A DNA stretch of 64,000 nt from an uncultured Flavobacteriaceae bacterium (GCA_947503005.1 CANNCA010000001.1:620001-684000); one strand, 5' to 3'; positions 50,796-60,570 are shown, counted from the stretch's first letter. Made by a program: numbers and translations. The notes: generated from the sequence alone by a model not told the origin.

Positions 50796-51734
50796 TTAAC
50801 AAAACTTCTTTTTGATTTTATCCACGATGGTCTGAGCGAGTTTAATTTTACTTTCAACGGTCCAACCCGCTACGTGGGGGGAAAGAATTACGTTTTCAGC
50901 GTTTATCAAATACTGAAAGGTGGGTGGTATCTGATTGTCGATAAACATATCTTCAAAAGAGGATTTTTCATATTCTAGCACATCCAATCCGGCGCCGAGC
51001 ACTTTACCAGTTTTTAAAGCTGCTACAAGATCTTCGGTAACAACGCATTTTCCCCGGGCCGTATTTAGTAACCAAAACGGTTTGTGGAACTTTTCAATAA
51101 ACTCAGCATTGAATAGGCCAATCGTGGAAGCAGTTTGTGGAACATGCAAACTGAGTACTTCTGTTCTTTGGTGAAGTTCCATAATACCTACCTGCCGAGC
51201 ATTGTCGTCTTCGACTCCACCTTCAATATCATAACAGATGACTTCTACATCAAAACCACGAAGTTTTCGTGCAAATGCCTTCCCCATGTTGCCATAGCCT
51301 ATGATACCTACTGTTTTCCCATCCAACTCGATGCCCCTATTTCCTTCTCGATCCCAAGTACCCGACCTAACTTCTTTATCGGCCTTATTTAATTTGCAGA
51401 ACAGTGAAAGCAGCATTCCTAAGGTATGTTCACCAACAGCATTTCTATTTCCTTCGGGTGCCGCTGCCAAAAAAATACCTTTTGATTTTGCGAAGTCTAC
51501 GTCAATGTTTTCGAGTCCTGCACCCAACCGACCTATAAACTTTAAGTTCGCTGCTTTACTCAAAAATTCCTTGTCTAAAGAAAATCGGCTTCTAATGATA
51601 ATGCCGTCATAGTGATTTATTTTTTTTAGTACTTCTTGTTTTGAAGAGTTATAATCCTCATCGTTTTGAAAACCCAATTCAGCGAATTGTTCGATAATTA
51701 AGGGGTGGTTGGTGTCTAGGTGTAAGACCTTCAT
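50796..51734 (-). CDS. D-2-hydroxyacid dehydrogenase (SerA-like)
   Basis: The 312-residue enzyme has the NAD-binding GIIGYGNMGKAFARKL at about 143-158 and the catalytic set: Arg in NTARGKCV near 223-230, Glu near 259 and His in LSPHVAGW near 287. This is the D-isomer 2-hydroxyacid dehydrogenase family. It lacks an ACT domain, unlike full-length phosphoglycerate dehydrogenase, so it may reduce glyoxylate, hydroxypyruvate or 3-phosphohydroxypyruvate. It begins five bases after the cupin gene, and the LuxR-type regulator follows nine bases after it; the three form one operon. Confidence 0.9.
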   Translation of the reverse strand: MKVLHLDTNHPLIIEQFAELGFQNDEDYNSSKQEVLKKINHYDGIIIRSRFSLDKEFLSKAANLKFIGRLGAGLENIDVDFAKSKGIFLAAAPEGNRNAVGEHTLGMLLSLFCKLNKADKEVRSGTWDREGNRGIELDGKTVGIIGYGNMGKAFARKLRGFDVEVICYDIEGGVEDDNARQVGIMELHQRTEVLSLHVPQTASTIGLFNAEFIEKFHKPFWLLNTARGKCVVTEDLVAALKTGKVLGAGLDVLEYEKSSFEDMFIDNQIPPTFQYLINAENVILSPHVAGWTVESKIKLAQTIVDKIKKKFC

Positions 51735-51739
51735 TTTAT

Positions 51740-52105
51740 TTATATCTTGGGATATACAGTCTGTGTCATCTCATGTGCAATTGCACCAGTATGAGCCGTA
51801 TCTTGTTTTTCGAACAGTAACAGATGCACTTCTTCGCCATTTTTAGTTGCCGGACAGTGCTCAACTCCCTTAGGCACTACGATAATTTCTCCTTCTTTGA
51901 CCACTTCGGTTCTATCACGAAATTTCATATACAGGGTTCCTTTTAAAACTTGGAATAGTTCATCTTCATTTTCATGTGAGTGCCACACAAATTCTCCCTG
52001 TATTTTGGCAAGAATTACCTGCATATCGTCTACAACGGCAATTTGGTGTGGATGCCACTGTTTTTTGAATAACGAATGTTTTTCTTCGAGATTAATGGCT
52101 TTCAT
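51740..52105 (-). CDS. cupin-domain protein
   Basis: The 121-residue single-domain cupin has motif 1 as FVWHSHENEDELFQVLKG (H-x-H-x4-5-E) near 36-53 and motif 2 as VVPKGVEHCPA near 75-85. It is an RmlC-like small-molecule or metal-binding fold; family members act as dioxygenases, isomerases or binding proteins. It is the first gene of a three-gene operon with a 2-hydroxyacid dehydrogenase and a LuxR-type regulator. A promoter-like sequence ends nine bases before its ATG. The substrate is unknown. Confidence 0.9.
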   Translation of the reverse strand: MKAINLEEKHSLFKKQWHPHQIAVVDDMQVILAKIQGEFVWHSHENEDELFQVLKGTLYMKFRDRTEVVKEGEIIVVPKGVEHCPATKNGEEVHLLLFEKQDTAHTGAIAHEMTQTVYPKI

Positions 52106-52114
52106 ACTATAAGT

Positions 52115-52143
52115 CTAAATTAAGGGTTGCCTGGTTTTCACAA
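52115..52143 (-). promoter_or_regulatory. putative promoter of the cupin operon
   Basis: On the minus strand TTG (52141-52143) is followed by 18 bases and TAATTTAG (52115-52122), one mismatch from TANNTTTG. Transcription would start at, or within a few bases of, the ATG, so the message may be nearly leaderless. Confidence 0.4.
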
Positions 52144-52238
52144 ACCGAATTCAAGTTCTATAATTTACTTCGAAAGACAATACTTTATCACGGGAAATTA
52201 CTTTTAGAAATTTTCTCATGGCGCCGCTAACCAGAGTT

Positions 52239-53333
52239 TTACTCAAACAACTCGATTTCTAAATTATCAAAAGTTGCAATGGTACCTTTAGAAACACTAT
52301 TCATATAAAGCAAAACTCGAATAGCGGCAGTTTCTTCAGGTATGCAGATTACTTTGGCCTCAAAATTTTCAGTGGAAACAGTCCCAGCACCTAAGTCTCG
52401 TATAGCATTCGAGTATCTAGCAAAGAAATCAAAATCATTTTGCATATTTCTTTCTAATAAATCTATAGCGATACCTACCGACCCCTCAACAAGGCCTTGC
52501 GTAACAATATCCGCTCTTATTAAGATATTAGAACAGTTTTCGAAGTCGGTAACCGTAAAAGATTTTTGCCAATGACCAAAAGCTCCTGTGCTGGAATCAG
52601 AAGTAGATTTAATAGCCAAAGCGTTTGAAGGAGATAACACGCTTTCATTGTCGATATAGAAATTATATGGCATTACGTTATTGAGGTCATCTCCAATTGA
52701 AGTAGTCCAATCTTCTGAGCCACCGTCAAATGAATCTTCTGCTACGATTCTAGAAAATGTATTCTCCGTTGCCCAATCAGGGATTTCGGTTCTATTATTT
52801 ACCAGTTGGTCTAAATAGTAAGAGCGTTGTTCCTTTTGATATAGATTGTAAACCCGATAATTATTGCAAGTCTCGCTTGCGCACATTAAAGATTTTTGGG
52901 ACCCATTGGGAAGCGTACCATTGATATGCCCAAAGGCCAATAGTGCATGAGCCAATTCGTGAAACATCAGGTTTTCTTTTTCGGTTTCGCTCCATCTGCC
53001 CCAGCATCTTTCGCTATTTATGACTTCAACCCGTGGAGTTTCAGAATTTTGAAAGTTCACATAACCGTAAGCACAAAATTGATTACTATTTGGCATAGTG
53101 ATATTATCGACAAATACCACGGATAGCTTTTCCGTAGAAAGGTTCAGACCCCTTTGGTTGATTTCATTGATGAAGCGCTCCACGTAGGGTTTAAACGGTT
53201 CATTGATAGTACCTCCTTCTTGATCTTGAGGAATTTGATTGGTATCTGCGTCATCGGAGCTACACCCTTGAATCATTAGGCCAATGCCCAATATTAAAAG
53301 CAAGCATACGTATATGGAATTCTTAGCGCCCAT
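52239..53333 (-). CDS. lipoprotein with zinc-peptidase motif and C-terminal beta domain
   Basis: The 364-residue protein has a lipoprotein signal (LMIQGC, Cys24) followed by an acidic linker. The motif HELAHALLAFGH at 125-136 gives HExxH plus a His seven residues later; the spacing is not the metzincin HExxHxxGxxH. Several cysteines (C87, C110, then CASETC) may form disulfides. The C-terminal half, from about 195, reads as a beta-sandwich (SFDGGSEDWTTS then AIKSTSDSSTGAFGHWQKSF), perhaps carbohydrate- or protein-binding. It is probably a surface protease of unknown target. It stands alone with 95-130-base spacers on each side. Confidence 0.8.
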   Translation of the reverse strand: MGAKNSIYVCLLLILGIGLMIQGCSSDDADTNQIPQDQEGGTINEPFKPYVERFINEINQRGLNLSTEKLSVVFVDNITMPNSNQFCAYGYVNFQNSETPRVEVINSERCWGRWSETEKENLMFHELAHALLAFGHINGTLPNGSQKSLMCASETCNNYRVYNLYQKEQRSYYLDQLVNNRTEIPDWATENTFSRIVAEDSFDGGSEDWTTSIGDDLNNVMPYNFYIDNESVLSPSNALAIKSTSDSSTGAFGHWQKSFTVTDFENCSNILIRADIVTQGLVEGSVGIAIDLLERNMQNDFDFFARYSNAIRDLGAGTVSTENFEAKVICIPEETAAIRVLLYMNSVSKGTIATFDNLEIELFE

Positions 53334-53429
53334 AATTCAATCAATACTAATATTTAAAGGTTCACATGATTACAAACTCGTATGAATTTAACCAAAGTTT
53401 AAATTCAAGCTGTATCATAGTGTAGGGTT

Positions 53430-54785
53430 TTAGATTCCTAAAACCATTTTGGCTATCAAAAAGTAAATCAAAATGCCAAAAATATCATTGCTCGTAGTGA
53501 TAAAGGGCCCGGTAGCTATCGCTGGATCAATTCCCCTTTTATCCAAAAACAAAGGGGTAAATGTACCTACGAAACCGGCAACTACAATTACAGCGATCAA
53601 AGAAATAGAAATGGCAAGTGCGGTCATGAAGTCGCCTTTCCAAAACCAAGTAAAAAGTAAGAGAATTGCCGCCAATATCACACCATTCAACAATGCAAGC
53701 AACATTTCCTTGATTAAGCGATTTCCTATACTACCTTTAATATCGTCATTGGCCAGACCTTGTACTATTATTGCACTTGATTGTACGCCTACATTACCGG
53801 CCATCGCAGCAATAAGTGGTGTAAAAAGAAAGAGTACAGTGTAGGTTTTGAACATTTCTTCAAATCCTCCCATAATTACGGCCGCCCCTGCTCCGCCAAA
53901 CAAGCCTAGTATAAGCCATGGTAAACGGGCGCGCGTGAGCTCCCAAATGCTATCATCGGCTTCAACATCTTGCGAAATACCAGCAGCTAATTGGTAATCT
54001 TTTTCAGCTTCTTCCTTAATGACATCAACGATATCATCAATGGTTATCCTGCCCACTAGTCTTCCTATTTCGTCCACTACAGGAATGGCTTCCAAATCAT
54101 ATTTGGACATGATTTTGGCAACTTCTTCTGGTTTTTCATTAACATTAACTGAATCTACTTTCTTGGCTATATAAACATCTCGAATGGGTACGGTAGTCGA
54201 TGTAGTCAACAAATCTTTCAATGATAAACGTCCAATGAGTTTGTCATCATCATCAACAACGTAAATCGAATGGACCCTGGTGACATTTTCAGCCTGCGCG
54301 CGCATTTCTTTTACGCAGGTCAGCACGTTCCAGTTATGATTAACCTTAACCAATTCCTTGGCCATGAGCCCACCTGCGGAGTCTTCGTCGTAGCGTAATA
54401 GATCAACAATGTCTTTCGCATGTTCTCTATCCTCGATTCCAGAGATGACCTCTTGTACAATTTCTTGTGGAAGTTCGGCAACAATATCAGCGGCATCATC
54501 GGTGTCAAGCTCCTCGAGTTCTTCCGCGATTTCCTTAGAAGAAAGATTTCCAAGAATCGCTTCACGTACATCTTCATCCAATTCGGTAAGTACGTCGGAA
54601 GTTTTATCGCTTTCTAAAAGCTTAATGAGGTAAGTTGCATCATCTTCATTCAGCTCATTGATGATTTCAGCAATATCTGCATAGTGTACCTCTTCCAAAA
54701 GTGACTCCAAAGAGGAATCTTTCTGGGTTTCTATAAGCTGTTCGATTTCAGCTACAAGCTCGTCTGTAAGTTTAAACGGTGTCAT
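53430..54785 (-). CDS. mgtE: magnesium transporter MgtE
   Basis: The 451-residue protein has the MgtE layout: an acidic N domain (about 1-130, [17 protein letters not shown]), a pair of CBS domains (about 135-255, [17 protein letters not shown] and [17 protein letters not shown]), a plug helix and five membrane helices from about 285 ([53 protein letters not shown]). The N and CBS domains sense intracellular Mg2+ and gate the pore. Its start overlaps the ksgA end by 14 bases, which implies coupled expression. Confidence 0.96.
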   Translation of the reverse strand: MTPFKLTDELVAEIEQLIETQKDSSLESLLEEVHYADIAEIINELNEDDATYLIKLLESDKTSDVLTELDEDVREAILGNLSSKEIAEELEELDTDDAADIVAELPQEIVQEVISGIEDREHAKDIVDLLRYDEDSAGGLMAKELVKVNHNWNVLTCVKEMRAQAENVTRVHSIYVVDDDDKLIGRLSLKDLLTTSTTVPIRDVYIAKKVDSVNVNEKPEEVAKIMSKYDLEAIPVVDEIGRLVGRITIDDIVDVIKEEAEKDYQLAAGISQDVEADDSIWELTRARLPWLILGLFGGAGAAVIMGGFEEMFKTYTVLFLFTPLIAAMAGNVGVQSSAIIVQGLANDDIKGSIGNRLIKEMLLALLNGVILAAILLLFTWFWKGDFMTALAISISLIAVIVVAGFVGTFTPLFLDKRGIDPAIATGPFITTSNDIFGILIYFLIAKMVLGI

Positions 54786-55635
54786 CTGCTATCTTCTGAG
54801 TCAACGCTATAAAATCGGCAACTGCCAATTGTTCTGGGCGCTGGTCAAATATAGCATCTTCTTTGAGAATATTTGAGAGCTCGAAGGTTTTTAAACTATT
54901 ACGTAAGGTCTTCCTACGTTGATTGAAAGCGGTTTTGACGACTCGATACAATAACTTTTCATCGCATCGCAACGAAATATCTGTTTTTCTTATCAATCGT
55001 AGTACCCCGGATTGTACCTTGGGTGGTGGGTCGAATACTTCCGGATGAACCGTAAATAAATATTCTGCTTCATAAAAAGCCTGGGTCAAAACAGATAGGA
55101 TACCATAGGCCTTACTCCCCTCTTTTGAGCAGATACGTTCTGCCACTTCCTTTTGAAACATACCGGAAAACTCTGGAACATATTCTTTAAGTTCTAACAT
55201 CTTAAAGACAATCTGGGTAGAAATGTTATAAGGGAAGTTCCCCGTAATTGCGAATTGTTTTTCTTGGAATAATTTGGGAAGGTCTTGTTTTAAAAAATCA
55301 GCTTCCAGAACTTTAAACGAACCTTTTCCTTGAAGTACTTTCGGGTGTTCGAGAGGAAAACTTTCGTTGAGGTAGACGATGGATTCAGAATCCAAATCCA
55401 TTGCCACGAGGTCGATTTCATTTCGGAGTAAGTACTTGGTCAATACTCCAGTACCAGGACCTATTTCCAAAACATTACGATAGCCATCAAAAGAAAGAGT
55501 CTCAGCAATCTTTTGAGCAATGGTTTCATCCTTCAAAAAATGCTGCCCTAGATACTTTTTCGCCCTTACGGGACTATTTTCAGACCTGTTTTTAGTTTTC
55601 CATGTCTGAAAAGACTTTTTTTTCTTTTTGCCCAT
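54772..55635 (-). CDS. rsmA: 16S rRNA dimethyladenosine transferase KsgA/RsmA
   Basis: The 287-residue methyltransferase has [18 protein letters not shown] near 26-43, the SAM motif [16 protein letters not shown] near 55-70 and the catalytic [12 protein letters not shown] near 132-143 (NLPY-type motif). It dimethylates two adjacent adenines near the 3' end of 16S rRNA. A Lys-rich start (GKKKKKSF) is an ordinary flavobacterial extension. It lies between DUF4286 (two bases upstream) and mgtE (14-base overlap), so the three are an operon. Confidence 0.96.
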   Translation of the reverse strand: MGKKKKKSFQTWKTKNRSENSPVRAKKYLGQHFLKDETIAQKIAETLSFDGYRNVLEIGPGTGVLTKYLLRNEIDLVAMDLDSESIVYLNESFPLEHPKVLQGKGSFKVLEADFLKQDLPKLFQEKQFAITGNFPYNISTQIVFKMLELKEYVPEFSGMFQKEVAERICSKEGSKAYGILSVLTQAFYEAEYLFTVHPEVFDPPPKVQSGVLRLIRKTDISLRCDEKLLYRVVKTAFNQRRKTLRNSLKTFELSNILKEDAIFDQRPEQLAVADFIALTQKIADDTV

Positions 55636-55636
55636 A

Positions 55637-55948
55637 TCAATGTTCGCTCACAATTTCCAACTCGGTACGGAAGGATACAAACTTTCCTGCAAACAATTTT
55701 GTAACATCTTGGCGTAAGCGATCCGCATCTTCTAGATAGTAATTTTCAAGTGTTTCTTTGTCAACCGTTGTAAACTGAACGGAATAGGTAATACCGCCCA
55801 TTTCTTCTTCAACCAACACTTTTGCCATTTTTGCAGAAAGAAATTTGCCCGTTGCCAAAACATCGGGAATATGAAATTCCTTCATCCACTTTAACCATTC
55901 GTCATGGATGGATTCTTCAATATTGGTGGTGACGTTATAGATGTACAT
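55637..55948 (-). CDS. DUF4286 protein
   Basis: The 103-residue protein is read from [18 protein letters not shown]. An in-frame 23-codon extension would read the REP-like repeat as IPAFAGMK, a well-known artefact, so I reject it. The alpha/beta fold looks like a dimeric alpha-beta barrel (ferredoxin-like): [10 protein letters not shown], then [18 protein letters not shown] and a C-terminal strand [10 protein letters not shown]. The function of DUF4286 is unknown. Being two bases from ksgA suggests a ribosome- or translation-linked role, but only by position. Confidence 0.82.
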   Translation of the reverse strand: MYIYNVTTNIEESIHDEWLKWMKEFHIPDVLATGKFLSAKMAKVLVEEEMGGITYSVQFTTVDKETLENYYLEDADRLRQDVTKLFAGKFVSFRTELEIVSEH

Positions 55949-55967
55949 TAAAAAGGTCTTTATTTTC

Positions 55968-56021
55968 ATTCCCGCAAAGGCGGGAATCTTGTTTGAGGTC
56001 TCGACTGCGTTAGACAAGACA
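55968..56021. repeat. composite REP-like repeat between the TPR and DUF4286 genes
   Basis: First comes the hairpin ATTCCCGC-AAAG-GCGGGAAT (55968-55987), matching the one at 49288-49307. Then, at 56000-56021, CTCGACTGCGTTAGACAAGACA is a degenerate copy of the TCGACTGCGCT element found in metG and mfd. Both parts lie side by side in an otherwise empty 80-base space. Confidence 0.6.
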
Positions 56022-56029
56022 GTAGGGCG

Positions 56030-57820
56030 TTAGTTAATAGCATCTCCCCTTAGCTTTCGAAAATATTGCCGTGCTTGCGGGAAGAAATAGCTGTCTTGGT
56101 AATTGTAAATGATTTTCTCGTACTGTTCTTTGGCCTTTTCAGGTTCGTTTAAAATTGTTCTGTACAATTCTCCCAAAGCGAAATAGGCATCATCGGCGAG
56201 AATGCCTGTTGGGTAGAATTCGATAATTTTTTGATAGTTGAATTTTGCCGCTTCATAATCTTTTTTGCTCTCCAATAGTTCTCCCTGCTTTAAAAGAGCT
56301 TCATCCTCGATTTTTTCTCCCTTGTGGTTTTCGAGAATTCCGTCAAGTTCAGAAATAGCTTCAGCCGTCTTGTTCTGATAGGCCAAGAGGTCTGCACGAG
56401 CGTATTTTTTTAGCGCTGTTTGGGTAGAATCCTCCAAAGAATTATCGGAAATCAAAAGACTTAATTGCATGGCATCATTGGCGATCAATTGCGAAGTTGA
56501 ACTGCGTAGTACTTTCAACTGTGTTAGTGCCCAGTCAAAGTCCCCTTTGTAAAAACTGGTCTGAGCTACCTTGAACCGGGCATCTTGGCCCAGCACATCG
56601 TTTTTAAGGCTTTTCTGAATTTGAGAAAAATAGATGAGTGCCTCGTTGAATTTCTGGTCAAAAACCAGAATATCACCCAATGCGGATTTTACGAAAGCAG
56701 TACCTCTTTTGTTCAGGGGGAGTGCCAAACTCTTTTTTAGAATATCAATGGCAGGTTCAGGACTATCCTTTTTGAATGTTAAAAAATTTGCATAGGCAAT
56801 TTGCAGTTGAAGTGTTTGGCTTCTATAGCCATGAATTGAAATCAGCTCTTCATACTGCTTCTGAACATCATCCAAGGTCTTTTTCTCAGGATTCAGTAAT
56901 TGAATATCGATGAGGTTCAATTGGGCATTCAGTTTGGTGACCTGATCATTGGTATTCTCCACAATATATTCGAAAATGCTTTGAGCAACTTCGAGGTCCG
57001 AATCTTCCAATGCTAACTCTCCTAAATTCTTTAACCGGTAGACTGAACTACCGTCCATTCTTTTAAAAATGGCCTTCTCTTGGCGAAAAGCGCTATTGTA
57101 CTGCTTCTGTTGCACGAACAGCCAGCTTAAAAGTTCGTTCCAACGTAAGTTCGGATTCTTTTGAGCACCTTCGAGCAGAATGGTTTTTAGTTTAATATTA
57201 TTATCGTTCTCCGGGTCGGATGTTATAAAATCATCAAAGTTTCGCAGCACGTTCGACAGTGACGATTTTTCTTCGATAATCAGTTTGATGTATGAACGGT
57301 ACATTTTCTCGATGTCACCTTGTTCTCCATAAATACGCGCCATTTGAAAATTGTAGTCCAATTTCGGATTGAGTTCCATCGCTCTGGAATACGCCTTTAA
57401 GGCATAATCGAGTATCGCATATTTTTGAAATCGAAAACCGATGCCGTATCCAAAGTTGGGGTTTTCATCTATAATTGAAATCGCCTTGTCGTATTGTGCT
57501 TTCGCCTTCTCACTTTGATTTTGAATGGCATAGGTATAGCCCAGTTCAATATAAAAAGTCGGATAGGCTTTGCCAAGGTCTATTTTATCCAAAAGAAACT
57601 TTTCCGCATCTGAATAGCGCTCCAATTGTTGATAGCAAGCGACCAGACCTTCTGCATAATCTGTTCTTCTCGGATTTTGCTCCACCAATTTTTCGTAGAA
57701 GACTACAGCTTTGTCATAGTCACCATCGGCAAAATATTGCTTCGCCAAGAAATCGTCTTGGGCAGCGACTGTTTGTATTAGTAAGAAAATAAGTAAAACG
57801 AAGATTCGTCTCAAGAGCAA
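56030..57820 (-). CDS. exported tetratricopeptide-repeat protein
   Basis: The 596-residue protein has a signal peptide (LLRRIFVLLIFLLIQTVAAQ) and then about ten TPR units spread over its length, for example AKQYFADGDYDKAVVFYEKLVEQNP at the start and AYFALGELYRTILNEPEKAKEQYEKII at the end. No ATG precedes the signal peptide in frame; TTG at 57820 or 57814 must start it. TPR proteins of this kind bind partners at the periplasmic face. A -7 element 10 bases upstream (57831-57838) supports the TTG start. The partner is unknown. Confidence 0.88.
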   Translation of the reverse strand: MLLRRIFVLLIFLLIQTVAAQDDFLAKQYFADGDYDKAVVFYEKLVEQNPRRTDYAEGLVACYQQLERYSDAEKFLLDKIDLGKAYPTFYIELGYTYAIQNQSEKAKAQYDKAISIIDENPNFGYGIGFRFQKYAILDYALKAYSRAMELNPKLDYNFQMARIYGEQGDIEKMYRSYIKLIIEEKSSLSNVLRNFDDFITSDPENDNNIKLKTILLEGAQKNPNLRWNELLSWLFVQQKQYNSAFRQEKAIFKRMDGSSVYRLKNLGELALEDSDLEVAQSIFEYIVENTNDQVTKLNAQLNLIDIQLLNPEKKTLDDVQKQYEELISIHGYRSQTLQLQIAYANFLTFKKDSPEPAIDILKKSLALPLNKRGTAFVKSALGDILVFDQKFNEALIYFSQIQKSLKNDVLGQDARFKVAQTSFYKGDFDWALTQLKVLRSSTSQLIANDAMQLSLLISDNSLEDSTQTALKKYARADLLAYQNKTAEAISELDGILENHKGEKIEDEALLKQGELLESKKDYEAAKFNYQKIIEFYPTGILADDAYFALGELYRTILNEPEKAKEQYEKIIYNYQDSYFFPQARQYFRKLRGDAIN

Positions 57821-57830
57821 AACTTTTTAC

Positions 57831-57838
57831 CAAAGATA
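57831..57838 (-). promoter_or_regulatory. putative -7 element of the TPR-protein gene
   Basis: On the minus strand this reads TATCTTTG, the same octamer seen before mfd and pdeM, 10 bases before the TTG start at 57820. The leader would be only a few bases long. Confidence 0.4.
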
Positions 57839-57871
57839 AACAGAATACCCAAAGTAGCTGTTAAGGGCTTC

Positions 57872-59143
57872 TTAACCGATTTTGTCAAAACCGCAGTAAG
57901 GCACTAATACTTCGGGAATTTGAATACCATCTTCAGTTTGATAGTTTTCAAGAATACCGGCCAGTACTCGAGGCAAAGCTAAAGAACTGCCGTTTAAAGT
58001 ATGGGCCAATTGACTCTTGCCGTTCTCATCTTTGTAACGTAATTTCAAACGATTGGCTTGATAGGTTTCAAAGTTGGAAACGGAGCTGATTTCCAGCCAA
58101 CGGTCCTGTGCCGTGGAGAATACTTCAAAATCATAGGTTAGGGCAGCAGTGAAGCCCAAATCGCCCCCACACAATCGAAGAATGCGATAGGGTAATTTTA
58201 GTTCACGAAGAATGGTCTTTACATGCTCGACCATACCGTCTAGCGCTTTGTACGAGTTCTCAGGATGTTCCACACGAACTATTTCAACCTTATCGAATTG
58301 ATGCAAACGATTCAAGCCACGAACATGTGCTCCGTAACTTCCTGCTTCTCTCCGAAAACAAGGTGTATAGGCAGTATAACAAATAGGGAAGTCTTTTTCG
58401 GCCAAGATTTCATCGCGAAATAAATTAGTGACCGGTACTTCAGCAGTAGGAATCAGATACAGATTATCTTCACCCACATGGTACATTTGTCCCTCTTTGT
58501 CTGGTAGTTGTCCAGTACCGAATCCTGAGGCTTCGTTGACCAAATGGGGAACTTGTATTTCAGTATAGCCAGCTTCGGCATTCTTATCCAGAAAATAAGA
58601 AATCAAGGCCCGTTGCAAACGGGCTGCCTTTCCCTTATATACAGGAAAACCTGCTCCGGTAATTTTAACGCCGAGCTCAAAATCGATGATATCGTATTTT
58701 TTGGCTAATTCCCAATGAGGCAAGGCTCCATCATTTAGCTTTGGGATTTCTCCTTCAGAAAAAACTTCTTCGTTGTCTTCGTCAGTATGTCCTGCAGGAA
58801 CCGATTGATGCGGAACATTCGGAATTTGATATAATAGTGATTGAAGTTCATCTGCTGTATTATTCAAATCATCTCCCAATCTTTTGGAATCCTCCTTAAG
58901 GGTAGTTGTTTTTTCTTTAAGAGCATTCGCTTCTTGGGCTTTTCCATTTTTGAAAAGCATTCCAATTTCCTTCGCAAGTTTATTGCCTTCGGCCAAAGTG
59001 CTGTCCAATTGGGTTTGGGTGGCCCTTCTCTTCTCATCAAGTTCCAACACGTTTTGAACCAGAGGAGCGGCATCGATATTCCGTTTCTCCAGTGCTTCGA
59101 TGATTTCATCCTTTCGATTCCGAATGGCCTGTAACTGCAACAT
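57872..59143 (-). CDS. serS: seryl-tRNA synthetase
   Basis: The 423-residue class II synthetase has the N-terminal antiparallel coiled coil for the tRNA long arm (about 30-100, ALKEKTTTLKEDSKRLGDDL) and the catalytic core with motif 2 FRREAGSYGAHVRGLNRLHQF near 265-285 and motif 3 LNGSSLALPRVLAGILENYQ near 385-404. It charges tRNA-Ser and also tRNA-Sec where present. Length and motifs are normal. It is 51 bases upstream of the TPR-protein gene on the same strand. Confidence 0.97.
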   Translation of the reverse strand: MLQLQAIRNRKDEIIEALEKRNIDAAPLVQNVLELDEKRRATQTQLDSTLAEGNKLAKEIGMLFKNGKAQEANALKEKTTTLKEDSKRLGDDLNNTADELQSLLYQIPNVPHQSVPAGHTDEDNEEVFSEGEIPKLNDGALPHWELAKKYDIIDFELGVKITGAGFPVYKGKAARLQRALISYFLDKNAEAGYTEIQVPHLVNEASGFGTGQLPDKEGQMYHVGEDNLYLIPTAEVPVTNLFRDEILAEKDFPICYTAYTPCFRREAGSYGAHVRGLNRLHQFDKVEIVRVEHPENSYKALDGMVEHVKTILRELKLPYRILRLCGGDLGFTAALTYDFEVFSTAQDRWLEISSVSNFETYQANRLKLRYKDENGKSQLAHTLNGSSLALPRVLAGILENYQTEDGIQIPEVLVPYCGFDKIG

Positions 59144-59229
59144 TTGATTTGATTTTAAGGGAGTAAATTTACATTAATCCAACCATTTAAAACCTATATT
59201 TAGCTGGGGAAATCCTTTTAAGAAAAGTT

Positions 59230-60570
59230 TTAATTAGCTTTTTCTTCCTTCTGATTGGATGGTAAAATCCAATCATGATGTTTAAAATGATGCCATGATT
59301 CGTTGGCCAAATCTACTTTGGGGTCAATAAAAGCCCGATACGGTTTTCCGTTGATACTTACTTTCGAGTTTTCAAGAAATACGGAAACGGCCTCTCCTTT
59401 TTGTGCATACTCTTTCTTCAAGCGCTGTGCAAACTGCCAGATGAAATCAGGATATCCCATGATCCTTCTTTTCTGTTTTTTGCTTAGATAATCTTCAAGT
59501 TTTACTTTTGTTGTCTTGCCAGTGGTTTTGTTGACCACTTTGAATTGACCCACTCCTCCTCGGCTTCTGAGCATCATGCGCCAGCTCATACGGTGGCCTT
59601 CTTCAGTCCATAAGACATCGTCTTTTATAAAATGATGTCGTATGGGCAATATCAATTGTACCAAAAAATAAATCCCGGCTATCCAAAATAGCTTTTTTCT
59701 AAAAGGATGTAGCTTTCCTTCTTGCGTTTCAAATGTTTTTTTCTTTTTAAAGAAAATCTTCCGAATGGTTTCGGGTTCAAAGAAAAATACAATGAAAGCA
59801 AGTGACAAGTAGGGAAAAATCCCAATTTGAAATACAATCGAATTGAACAAGTGAAAAAATATCGAAGTATAAAAAGCTATTTTCCGAGTAGGCTTCCACA
59901 AAAGTGCGGGCACAATAAGAAGGTCAAATACGATTCCAAAGACTCCCACTATTTTATGAACCCAGGCCTGCTGCAATAGTTCTCCAATGACATAATAGTT
60001 TGCCTTATCCAATAGTAATACTCGAACGGTGCTGAAATCGAGCCAATCCCCATAAATTTTGGCAATAGAGGCGTAGGTGTAAACAATGAAGAGCTGTAAA
60101 ACGATGAGCCATTTTACGTAACCGTACATCCATTCCTTTCTGATGGACGGATTTTGTTTCGCGTCCAGCGAATAATTGGCATTCGCGGGGAAAAAGCATA
60201 AGATACCCGATATCAGAATAAGCAAATAGTAGTGGTTATTGTATGAGGTTTTTTGCATTAGGTAAACCCCGGTCCATAAGATGGTAAAAGAAATAATACT
60301 AAATCGATACTTATAGCCAAAGGCAATACCAAGGCCCAAAGTGCCCATGATGAAGAAATAGACATACATGCCCGAGCCTTGTAAAATCTGTAACCAGTCA
60401 AAGCCAATGAAGTTGAAAGTGAATTGGGGTTCGACTAGGGTCAGACGCACCCAACCAGTGATGATAGCACCATAACATTCACAGGCAACCAAAATACCAA
60501 AGAAAATACGAAAAATGAGTAAGGGCGAATTATCAACTCTGGAAAAAAGAAAACGATTTATAGCCTTCAT
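59230..60570 (-). CDS. HTTM-domain membrane protein (gamma-carboxylase-like)
   Basis: The 446-residue protein has about eight hydrophobic helices in the first 300 residues (for example FRIFFGILVACECYGAII, FIMGTLGLGIAFGYKY, NHYYLLILISGILCFF). MSWRMMLRSRGG near 330 is characteristic of the HTTM/vitamin-K-dependent gamma-carboxylase family. A charged C-terminal region (about 340-446) follows. Bacterial members have unknown reactions; the human relative carboxylates glutamates. Its start overlaps the ribF stop (ATGA), so it is translationally coupled to FAD/FMN synthesis, though a functional link is not obvious. Confidence 0.88.
   Translation of the reverse strand: MKAINRFLFSRVDNSPLLIFRIFFGILVACECYGAIITGWVRLTLVEPQFTFNFIGFDWLQILQGSGMYVYFFIMGTLGLGIAFGYKYRFSIISFTILWTGVYLMQKTSYNNHYYLLILISGILCFFPANANYSLDAKQNPSIRKEWMYGYVKWLIVLQLFIVYTYASIAKIYGDWLDFSTVRVLLLDKANYYVIGELLQQAWVHKIVGVFGIVFDLLIVPALLWKPTRKIAFYTSIFFHLFNSIVFQIGIFPYLSLAFIVFFFEPETIRKIFFKKKKTFETQEGKLHPFRKKLFWIAGIYFLVQLILPIRHHFIKDDVLWTEEGHRMSWRMMLRSRGGVGQFKVVNKTTGKTTKVKLEDYLSKKQKRRIMGYPDFIWQFAQRLKKEYAQKGEAVSVFLENSKVSINGKPYRAFIDPKVDLANESWHHFKHHDWILPSNQKEEKAN

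Noticed and set aside
55949-56017. N-terminal extension of DUF4286 reading IPAFAGMK
   Set aside because: The extension is the translation of a REP-like hairpin; the downstream ATG gives a normal DUF4286 start.
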